Below the pieces are notes generated by a model. That model saw only the letters and a list, made by a program, of their open reading frames with translations, was not told where the DNA came from and searched no databases. The position numbers and the translations under genes are program-made. Positions 1 through 6,769 of a stretch of DNA of 12,748 nt are shown piece by piece; positions within the stretch are counted from its first letter, which is position 1; each line of letters begins with the position of its first letter. Source of the stretch: Lachnospiraceae bacterium (GTDB taxonomy: Bacteria > Bacillota_A > Clostridia > Lachnospirales > Lachnospiraceae); assembly GCA_031262285.1 (NCBI GenBank), contig JAISHZ010000007.1:1-12748 (forward strand), in the 5' to 3' direction.

Positions 1-33
1 TACGCGCGCCTTTGGCGCGCAGACGGGAGCAAA
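1..33 (+). repeat. 3' half of the 69-base two-hairpin element (copy A), cut by the window edge
   Basis: This stretch matches the last 33 bases of the full copies at 7117-7185 and 7186-7254, differing from the first only in the final base. It keeps the second hairpin intact: GCGCGCC (4-10), loop TTT, GGCGCGC (14-20). The tail contains GGGAG (25-29), six bases before the ATG at 36, so the element seems to provide the ribosome binding site of the first gene. The 5' half lies outside the window. Confidence 0.85.
25..29 (+). promoter_or_regulatory. Shine-Dalgarno GGGAG inside the repeat, deciding the start of the first gene
   Basis: GGGAG at 25-29 is six bases upstream of ATG 36, good spacing. 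It lies in the conserved tail of the repeat. A TTG at 12 is in frame but sits inside the hairpin with no purine-rich site before it. Another ATG at 72 has GGGGAG only one base away, which is too close. This supports ATG 36, from spacing alone. Confidence 0.5.
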
Positions 34-35
34 CT

Positions 36-1601
36 ATGACAAGAAACGCCGGAAAGACTGTTTTGGGGAGAATGTCCATAAAACCGCAGTGGAAAACAGC
101 GTTTTTGACGGTGTTACTAGTTGGTTTGCTCGTTCACTTGCCTATGATGGTACGTGATATTCCCAATCATGACGGACTGGCGAGTCTTTATTTTGACCAA
201 AATATGATCACATCAGGGCGCTTCTTTTTGGGAATCGCATGTAGCTTTTCTTCTTTCTATGCTTTACCGTGGATCAGCGGTCTTCTGGGTCTGTTTTGGT
301 TGGCGCTCACTAGCGTAGCGTTAGTCGCTTTTTTAGAAATTCACAGAAAATTCTACGCAGGATTGATTGGCGCTATATTGGTCACGTTTCCGGTGATCGC
401 TTCTAATTTTGCCTATGTTTTCACGATGGATGGATATATGATGGGACTCTGCCTGGCAGTCAGCAGCGTATTGGCTGTGAAAAAATTGCGATATGGCGCT
501 TTCGTAGGAGGTTGCTGCCTTGCTCTCAGTTTGGGGATTTATCAATCATATCTGTCCGTTGCCATGGTGCTTTCCTTATATGGCATTGTACAAGCGGCAA
601 TCATCATTGAGAGAGCTTCAAAACAAGGAACTCATTTATGGGAGAAAACCTTGTTTGCCTATATCCGTATGGGAATCTATGGAGTGCTGTTCTATTTGGG
701 TATTTTACATTTGCTACTTTGGATACAGGGAAAGGAATTGGCATCTTATCAAGGAATCAGCGATTTTGGAGTGGCAGAAAGCGGTGGCAATTTGAATATA
801 TTCTTGCGAATGGGCAAGGATTTTCTCTCCTTTACTTTTCGGGGTGGGATACTACTACCCAACATAGCGGCCCAAATCGCGTTGACGTTGTTATTTTTCT
901 TTGCCGCGACGGTTTTTTTGCGGCGCTTCCTTCGCAATCGTTGGAGTAGAAAACCGCAATTTTACGTCGCAGTGGTGTTGACGTTATTCCTAACCCCGAT
1001 TTGCTTTAACGCGATTCTTTTAATATCGCCAAAAGTAACATATCATTCCCTTATGCGATATCAGTGGGTGCTGATTCCGATCCTGTTACTTGCGTTCATC
1101 GAACGGTTTGGCGGGATACCCTTTCGGAAATACTATTCCGGTATCGTATCGATTTGTGTCATAGTATTGATTTTGACGTATAGCGTGATAGATAATATCG
1201 GATATTCCAATCTGGAAAAGCGATTGGATAAAACATACGCCTACTGTATAAGGCTTTTGGATCGTATTGAGCAGACTCCCGGATATTATCAAGGGATTCC
1301 GATCGCAATGGTTGGGGTGGTGGGAGAGGAGCAATTCCCCCCCACAGATTTGACGAGAGCGGTTACGGAACCTATGCTTGGCATGAGTGGAGACAGTTTG
1401 TTGTACACGGCAGTTAATTACCAAGCTTTTATCAAGCATTATCTGGGTGCGGATTTGAATTTTCTACCGACAGAAGAGATGATGCGTGTGTATTATACTG
1501 ATGAATATATCAAGATGGAGAGTTTTCCTGGTAAAACGTCTGTTCAAGTGATTGATGGGATCCTCTATGTCAAAACAGAAAACACCAACCGCTCTGAATA
1601 A
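36..1601 (+). CDS. GtrII-type membrane glucosyltransferase
   Basis: Predicted polytopic membrane protein of 521 residues resembling the glucosyltransferase GtrII family (Glucos_trans_II), which transfers glucose from a polyprenyl-phosphate carrier to a surface glycan outside the membrane. The family pattern is seen in order: a first membrane segment near 23-41, then an external Asp in the motif NHDGL (44-48), GRFF (61-64), a row of hydrophobic helices, FTMDGYMMG near 130 and a later LGIYQSY. The last roughly 130 residues are more hydrophilic and probably form an external domain. The start at ATG 36 uses a ribosome site lying in a repeat, so the N-terminus may have been replaced by that repeat. 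The polyprenyl-phosphate glycosyltransferase gene starts 47 bases downstream, the usual Gtr partner. The sugar and acceptor cannot be read from sequence. Confidence 0.82.
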   Translation: MTRNAGKTVLGRMSIKPQWKTAFLTVLLVGLLVHLPMMVRDIPNHDGLASLYFDQNMITSGRFFLGIACSFSSFYALPWISGLLGLFWLALTSVALVAFLEIHRKFYAGLIGAILVTFPVIASNFAYVFTMDGYMMGLCLAVSSVLAVKKLRYGAFVGGCCLALSLGIYQSYLSVAMVLSLYGIVQAAIIIERASKQGTHLWEKTLFAYIRMGIYGVLFYLGILHLLLWIQGKELASYQGISDFGVAESGGNLNIFLRMGKDFLSFTFRGGILLPNIAAQIALTLLFFFAATVFLRRFLRNRWSRKPQFYVAVVLTLFLTPICFNAILLISPKVTYHSLMRYQWVLIPILLLAFIERFGGIPFRKYYSGIVSICVIVLILTYSVIDNIGYSNLEKRLDKTYAYCIRLLDRIEQTPGYYQGIPIAMVGVVGEEQFPPTDLTRAVTEPMLGMSGDSLLYTAVNYQAFIKHYLGADLNFLPTEEMMRVYYTDEYIKMESFPGKTSVQVIDGILYVKTENTNRSE

Positions 1602-1648
1602 AGAGACAGGGTGTGCGTAGGTGAGAATGGGAACAAGAAAGGAGAAGT

Positions 1649-2578
1649 ATGGCGCTCTTATCAATTATTCTACCTGCTTATAACGAAGAAGAGAATATTC
1701 GTCCCATTACACAGACGCTGTCCGCACTTTTGGAAGAGAAGGCGATCCAATTCGAACTTCTTTTTATCAGCGACGGTTCCACAGATGAGACATTTGCACG
1801 GATCAAAGAAGAACAAGAAAGAGATGATCGCGTCAGAGGTGTGCAGTTTAGCAGGAATTTTGGAAAAGAAGCCGCTATTTTCGCCGGATTACAGTATGCT
1901 AAAGGGGATGCGGTGGTAGTCATGGACTGTGATCTGCAACATCCACCGGAGACATTGCCTCGAATGTGGGCTCTTTGGCAAGATGGGTACGAAATCGTAG
2001 AGGGGCAAAAAAGTAAGCGAGGAACAGAAAGCCTTTGGTACAAGATATCCGCAGGATTGTTCTATCATATCATGAGCGGACTGCTAAAAATGAATATGAA
2101 CGCTTCCTCCGATTTTAAATTATTAGACAGAAAAGTGGTAGATGTCTTGTTATCCTTGCCAGAACGCAATACTTTTTTCCGTGCAATGACCTTCTGGACG
2201 GGTTTTCGCAGAGTGACTGTGGAGTATGAAGTGGCAAAGCGTCAATATGGAAAAAGCAAATGGTCGATGACCAGTTTGCTTCGTTATGCTGTCAAAAATG
2301 CCACTTCTTTTAGCACCATGCCACTTCAGATCGTGACGGTAGCGGGAATGCTCTTTTTGCTATTTAGCTTTTTGTTGGGTATTCAAACATTGGTGAAGTA
2401 TCTTTCCGGAACTGCGGTAGAAGGGTTCACAACAGTCATCCTATTAATGTTGATTATCGGCGGGTTTATCCTCATCAGCTTAGGAATAATCGGGCATTAC
2501 ATCGCTCGAATCTACGAAGAAGTCAAGGGTAGACCCAAGTATATCGTCAGTGCTGTTTGTGAAAAGGAGGAATCGTGA
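1649..2578 (+). CDS. GtrB/DPM1-type polyprenyl-phosphate glycosyltransferase (GT2)
   Basis: A 309-residue GT2 enzyme expected to move a hexose, often glucose, from a nucleotide sugar to undecaprenyl phosphate on the cytoplasmic face of the membrane. Visible motifs: YNEEENI (11-17), SDGSTDET (41-48), SRNFGKEAAIFAG (68-80), the metal-binding DCDLQHPP (93-100), SSDFKLLDR (153-161) and RQYGKSKW (198-205), all typical of the GtrB/YkcC/CsbB group. Two C-terminal membrane helices lie near 226-247 and 262-285, and length matches the family. AGAAAGGAG (1636-1644) sits four bases before the ATG. The stop overlaps the next start by four bases, implying translational coupling. Together with the GtrII-type gene it makes up two of the three parts of a Gtr module; no GtrA flippase is visible. 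Confidence 0.92.
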   Translation: MALLSIILPAYNEEENIRPITQTLSALLEEKAIQFELLFISDGSTDETFARIKEEQERDDRVRGVQFSRNFGKEAAIFAGLQYAKGDAVVVMDCDLQHPPETLPRMWALWQDGYEIVEGQKSKRGTESLWYKISAGLFYHIMSGLLKMNMNASSDFKLLDRKVVDVLLSLPERNTFFRAMTFWTGFRRVTVEYEVAKRQYGKSKWSMTSLLRYAVKNATSFSTMPLQIVTVAGMLFLLFSFLLGIQTLVKYLSGTAVEGFTTVILLMLIIGGFILISLGIIGHYIARIYEEVKGRPKYIVSAVCEKEES

Positions 2579-3795
2579 AACGCAATACCAATATAGAGGC
2601 CTTACGTGTCGTGGCGATGCTCATGGTTATTCTCTTGCATTTTCTTTCGAAAGGCAATCACCTACCGCCGCTTACCGGTTCGATGCAAGGTACGGGGTAT
2701 GTAGCTTGGTTTTTGGAGAGCTTGAGCATTGTCGCAGTCAATGTATATTTCTTGATTAGCGGTTTCTTTCTATCTACCTCTGATTTCAAAAGTAAAAGAT
2801 TGCTCAACTTGGTTTGCCAAGTTTTCTTTTATAGTATCGTGATTTCTATCATATTTTACGCACTCGGTAAGATGGAAATAGCAGGATTATATGATCTTTT
2901 GCAAGTGGTATTGCCGATTCAGATGAAGCAATATTGGTTTGCTACGGCATATGTAGGAATGTATCTGTTTGCTCCAATTTTGGGAATCGCTGTGCGTGGG
3001 ATGCGAAAAGAGCAGCTGCAAATTACGATAGTAGGACTTTTGCTTTTTTTCTCAATTGCCAAATCTCTCCTACCAGTTCACTTAGCAACGGATGAACAAG
3101 GGTATGACTTGGTCTGGTTTCTGTGTGTCTATCTTGTCGCGGCATATATCAGACTATATGGAATAGCCTTTTATCGTAACGCGAAAAGAGCAGCGATTTG
3201 TTACCTGTGTTTCGGCAGCGGGATCTTTTTGATGGCGATGTTGTCGCGTTTGATTTTCATGAAAACGGGACGAATGGAAGAATATATGATCAGTCTTTAT
3301 GGGTATAACCATATTTTTAATTTATTGGCTGCAGTATCGCTTTTTTACGTATTTATCCTTTCCAAAGAAACGAGCGTGGGGCGGTTGGTGAGCAAAGTGG
3401 CGCCTTATACGTTCGGTGTATACCTCTTACATGAACAGTTACAGCTGCGTTATTTGTGGCCATCGTGGTTACCCGGAGGAGAAAGTTGGAAAGTAAGTGA
3501 ACTTTCAAACACCTTGATTGGTACGCGCACCGCCTACGCGCAGACGGGAGCAAGTGCGGTTTGGTTGGAAGGATCTTTGATCTTGTTTCTTTTGTATGCA
3601 TTGGGGAGTGTGCTTCTTGTGTTCTTGGTCGGTATTGGGATAGATCGCTTGCGGGCAGGATTGTTTCTATTTATCGCGAAACTTCTGAGAGGCACTCGCA
3701 TCGATCGTTTTCTGACGCATATAGACCTTTGTATGGCAAAGAAAAAGAATGTGTTATCGGATATAGTCGGAGGGGAGTTTGGTGAAAGCAAATAG
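2575..3795 (+). CDS. Membrane acyltransferase 3 family protein, interrupted in frame by a 23-codon repeat
   Basis: Polytopic O-acyltransferase of 406 residues (acyltransferase 3, PF01757), which moves an acyl group, commonly acetyl, onto extracellular polysaccharide. The N-terminus NIEALRVVAMLMVILLHF carries the family Arg (R11) and His (H22); about ten hydrophobic helices follow, including FLISGFF near 60 and TFGVYLLHE in the C-terminal third. The GTG start at 2575 has AAGGAGG (2564-2570) four bases upstream and overlaps the preceding stop. Residues about 304-327 (WKVSELSN, then TRTAYAQTGAS) are encoded by a copy of the 69-base repeat. They lie in the hydrophilic loop between the TFGVYLLHE helix and the last membrane helix, so the fold may tolerate them. 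Substrate unknown. Confidence 0.88.
   Translation: MKRNTNIEALRVVAMLMVILLHFLSKGNHLPPLTGSMQGTGYVAWFLESLSIVAVNVYFLISGFFLSTSDFKSKRLLNLVCQVFFYSIVISIIFYALGKMEIAGLYDLLQVVLPIQMKQYWFATAYVGMYLFAPILGIAVRGMRKEQLQITIVGLLLFFSIAKSLLPVHLATDEQGYDLVWFLCVYLVAAYIRLYGIAFYRNAKRAAICYLCFGSGIFLMAMLSRLIFMKTGRMEEYMISLYGYNHIFNLLAAVSLFYVFILSKETSVGRLVSKVAPYTFGVYLLHEQLQLRYLWPSWLPGGESWKVSELSNTLIGTRTAYAQTGASAVWLEGSLILFLLYALGSVLLVFLVGIGIDRLRAGLFLFIAKLLRGTRIDRFLTHIDLCMAKKKNVLSDIVGGEFGESK
3486..3554 (+). repeat. 69-base two-hairpin element, copy B, in frame within the acyltransferase gene
   Basis: Aligns without gaps to the copy at 7117-7185 with nine mismatches by my count. The first stem (TTGGAAAGT / ACTTTCAAA) has one mismatch. 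The second has only its four outer pairs (GCGC / GCGC); the centre has changed but not the length. It is read one base out of phase compared with the two copies further downstream, so it encodes an unrelated peptide. It is the most diverged copy and looks the oldest. Confidence 0.88.
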
Positions 3796-5605
3796 CAATG
3801 GAATGAAATGGATGAAGGTGATTGAAGCTTGGAGTTATCCGATTATCTTGGCGCTTTATTCGCTTCGCCACATCCGATACGGCGTCGATTGGTGGGATAC
3901 CGGATATAGCTACGGAAACTTTGTCTATATGGAAGAAATGGATCCTATGTGGAAATTTAGCACATATTTATCGACAGCGTTGGGACATCTGTTTACGAAG
4001 CTTCCCTTTGGCGATACGATGGTCGGTATGAATTTCTACACGAGCCTTCTTGTCAGTATCATGAGTGTGGGCGGTTATTTTTTCTTTGTACACAAAATTC
4101 ATATCCCGAAAGCCATTGCATTTCTGGGAGAATTGTTGGCGATCAATTTATCTTGGTGCCCAACGGCTGTTTTGTACAATTACCTCACTTATCTACTTTT
4201 TGGTGGTGGAGCAATTTTACTTTATATGGCATTAACCGCGCAAGAAAATACCACAAAAGAGCGCATTTATTTTGTGATGGCGGGGATTTTGCTTGGGATC
4301 AATATTTTCGTTAGATTCCCCAATGTCACACATATGGGTTTGATCGTGTTGGTCTGGGGGTACGGATGGATTCGAAAGAAAAAGCGCAAAGAGGTGGTGC
4401 AACAGACACTATGGTGTATGTTAGGGTATGCGATAGGGATCGCGGTTTGCTTAATAGGGATATCCATTCGCTATGGAATCACGGACTATGTGGATGCGAT
4501 CTTGCGTTTGTTTACGATGCCATCTGACGCATCTGATTATTCTCCCGTACAGATGGTCTTGTCGCAGCTTCGAAATTATAGACTCAATCTATACTGGCTC
4601 GTACTACCATTTGTGGGTATCTGCGTAGGTTGTCTTTTCTTTTCCATGATTCCAAAACAGGTGCGTAAATTTTTCTATGTTCCTTACATCCTGTGCGCGT
4701 TTGTGCTTTTTTACTATTTACGACAGCAAAATATGTTTAACTTCACTTACACCACGCTGATGAGTGTGCAACAATGGGCATTTAGCCTCTTAACCCTTTT
4801 GATCGGGATGGGCGCGGTGATCCTCTTTCGAGCGAAATCGGCGAAAACGGATAAATTAATGGTGAGTTTGACGATTTTGATCGTCTTAATCACCCCCCTT
4901 GGAACCAATAATCATTTGATTGCCAGCATCAACAATCTTTATTTGGTGGCGCCTATCTTTTTGTGGTTCCTCTATCGGTTTTGCAAAAATGGACCATCGG
5001 TGGCCGGGCGTAGATTGAACTTGTTTCCTTTGAAAGCAATGCTTGTGTGTATCACCGTCATGCTTTTCATCCAATCAATCCTTTTCGGGTTGACGTTTGT
5101 CTTTACAGAAGCAGACGGCGGGGAAAATCTTCACACAAGAGTGGAAGAGAATGATATACTAAGGGGTATGTATACCACGAGCCAGCGTACGCAGGTCATC
5201 GAATCCCTATCCGAGTATGTGGAGAGAGAGGGGTTGAAAGGTCATCCGCTGATCGTATATGGAATGATCCCGGCAATGCCCTATTACCTTGAGATGCCCT
5301 TTGCCATCAGTGCGTGGCCGGATTTGCGTTCCTATCAATACGACATTATGGCTATGCAACTCGACGAAACGGCACAAGAAGCACAAAACAGCGGACAGTT
5401 ACCGCTCGTTTTATTGGAAATTCGATATGGAGCATACGCTTTGGGTGGGGAAGACGCTGTGTTGGCGATAGGACAAGACGTTGGAACGATAGCAGAAGAT
5501 CAAAAGTTTGCACTGCTGAGAGACTGGTTAGTGCGATATCAATATCAAGAAATTTTTTCGAATGAGAAATTTGTTCTTTTTCGCGCTGAAATAATTGAAA
5601 AATAA
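3782..5605 (+). CDS. Large polytopic membrane protein, GT-C glycosyltransferase-like
   Basis: About 607 residues with ten or more hydrophobic helices and a soluble C-terminal region of roughly 150 residues. The first external loop contains GVDWWDTGYSYGNF, with an Asp (D39 from the GTG start) placed like the catalytic Asp of GT-C glycosyltransferases, followed by EEMDPMWKFSTYLS. I recognise this as a type found in clostridial polysaccharide loci but know no characterised member. GTG 3782 is preferred because GGAGGGGAG (3769-3777) lies a few bases upstream; TTG 3779 is the alternative. It overlaps the acyltransferase gene by 14 bases, so it should be co-translated. Likely role (inference): transfer of a sugar from a lipid carrier on the outer face of the membrane. 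Confidence 0.78.
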   Translation: MKANSNGMKWMKVIEAWSYPIILALYSLRHIRYGVDWWDTGYSYGNFVYMEEMDPMWKFSTYLSTALGHLFTKLPFGDTMVGMNFYTSLLVSIMSVGGYFFFVHKIHIPKAIAFLGELLAINLSWCPTAVLYNYLTYLLFGGGAILLYMALTAQENTTKERIYFVMAGILLGINIFVRFPNVTHMGLIVLVWGYGWIRKKKRKEVVQQTLWCMLGYAIGIAVCLIGISIRYGITDYVDAILRLFTMPSDASDYSPVQMVLSQLRNYRLNLYWLVLPFVGICVGCLFFSMIPKQVRKFFYVPYILCAFVLFYYLRQQNMFNFTYTTLMSVQQWAFSLLTLLIGMGAVILFRAKSAKTDKLMVSLTILIVLITPLGTNNHLIASINNLYLVAPIFLWFLYRFCKNGPSVAGRRLNLFPLKAMLVCITVMLFIQSILFGLTFVFTEADGGENLHTRVEENDILRGMYTTSQRTQVIESLSEYVEREGLKGHPLIVYGMIPAMPYYLEMPFAISAWPDLRSYQYDIMAMQLDETAQEAQNSGQLPLVLLEIRYGAYALGGEDAVLAIGQDVGTIAEDQKFALLRDWLVRYQYQEIFSNEKFVLFRAEIIEK

Positions 5606-5629
5606 CAGTATTCTAAAGGAGAGAACAAG

Positions 5630-6769
5630 ATGTTGAAAATTCCTTTTAATGTCCCACCGTTTGTAGGGAAAGAACTTGATTATGTATCGGAATGCGTGAA
5701 AAATCAAAAAATATGCGGAGACGGTCCGTTTACCAAAAAGTGTAGTCGGTGGTTGGAGCAACGCACCAAAGCGACGAAATGTTTCTTGACTACATCTTGT
5801 ACCCATGCGTTGGAAATGGCAGTGTACCTAGCTGATATTGGCGTAGGAGATGAAGTGATTTTACCTTCGTATACGTTTTCCTCGACGGCGGACTGTATTG
5901 TCATGCGCGGGGCGACACCGGTCTTTGTAGACATTCGACCGGATACGCTCAATATCGACGAAAAGCTGATCGAAAACGCGATCACGGATCATACGAAAGC
6001 GATCATACCGGTTCATTACGCCGGGGTTGCTTGTGAAATGGATACGATTATGGACATCGCACACAGACACCATTTGATCGTGATCGAAGACGCAGCACAA
6101 GGCTTATTGGCTTCTTATCATGACAAAGCATTGGGAACAATCGGAGACTTTGGGTGTTTGAGCTTCCATGAAACGAAGAATTATAGTATGGGTGAAGGCG
6201 GTGCGTTATTGATCCGGGATCCGAAATATATCGAAACCGCAGAAATTATTCGAGAAAAAGGAACCGATCGCAGTAAATTTCACAGAGGACAGGTAGACAA
6301 GTATACTTGGATAAACTGGGGTTCTTCCTATCTGCCAAGCGACATGAATGCGGCATATTTGTATGCGCAATTGGAAGAAGCGGATACGATCAATGAAAAC
6401 AGACGTGGCTGCTTCGACAGATATTACAACAACCTACTGCCGCTGTGTGAAAAGGGGTATATGGAACTTCCGGTCATACCAAAAGGCTGTATCCCCAATG
6501 GGCATATGTTTTATCTCAAAACGAAAGATTTGTCAGAACGAAATGCGCTGATCGATCATTTATCCGAAGAGGGAATCTTGGCTGTTTCTCATTATGTACC
6601 TTTACATTCCGCTCCGGCAGGCAAGAAATACGGGCGCTTTTTCGAGGAAGATCGCTTTACCACAAAAGAAAGTGATCGGCTATTACGATTGCCTATGTAT
6701 TTTGGATTGACACAAGAGCAGGTGGATATGATATGCGACAGGATTCACGCGTTTTATCACGCATCATGA
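5630..6769 (+). CDS. rffA: dTDP-4-amino-4,6-dideoxygalactose transaminase (WecE/RffA)
   Basis: PLP enzyme of 379 residues of the DegT/DnrJ/EryC1/StrS family, very like enterobacterial WecE (RffA), which aminates dTDP-4-keto-6-deoxy-D-glucose with glutamate to give dTDP-4-amino-4,6-dideoxygalactose (dTDP-Fuc4N). Seen: IPFNVPPFVGKELDY at the N-terminus, CGDGPFT (29-35), GDEVILPSYTFSST (73-86), VHYAGVACEMDTI (128-140), VIEDAAQG (151-158) with the PLP-ring Asp154, SFHETKNYSMGEGG (178-191) with the Schiff-base Lys183, REKGT, VDKYTWINWGSSYLPSD and TTKESDRLLRLP near the end. Length matches the family. AAAGGAG (5615-5621) sits eight bases before ATG. Its stop overlaps the next gene. Cytoplasmic; the only sugar-nucleotide enzyme in the window. 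No acetyltransferase partner (WecD/RffC type) is visible. Confidence 0.93.
   Translation: MLKIPFNVPPFVGKELDYVSECVKNQKICGDGPFTKKCSRWLEQRTKATKCFLTTSCTHALEMAVYLADIGVGDEVILPSYTFSSTADCIVMRGATPVFVDIRPDTLNIDEKLIENAITDHTKAIIPVHYAGVACEMDTIMDIAHRHHLIVIEDAAQGLLASYHDKALGTIGDFGCLSFHETKNYSMGEGGALLIRDPKYIETAEIIREKGTDRSKFHRGQVDKYTWINWGSSYLPSDMNAAYLYAQLEEADTINENRRGCFDRYYNNLLPLCEKGYMELPVIPKGCIPNGHMFYLKTKDLSERNALIDHLSEEGILAVSHYVPLHSAPAGKKYGRFFEEDRFTTKESDRLLRLPMYFGLTQEQVDMICDRIHAFYHAS
6720..6725 (+). promoter_or_regulatory. Possible Shine-Dalgarno AGGTGG for an alternative upstream start at 6733
   Basis: AGGTGG is seven bases before ATG 6733, which is in frame with the membrane protein gene and would give 11 more residues and a 37-base overlap with the aminotransferase gene. 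ATG 6766 has no clear site of its own but forms the ATGA overlap typical of re-initiation. The two starts cannot be separated by eye. Confidence 0.3.

Noticed and set aside
1086..1439. A 117-codon open frame on the minus strand inside the first gene
   Set aside because: It lies opposite the soluble domain of the GtrII-type gene, has no ribosome site, and its product is of low complexity with no recognisable motif. It is a shadow frame.
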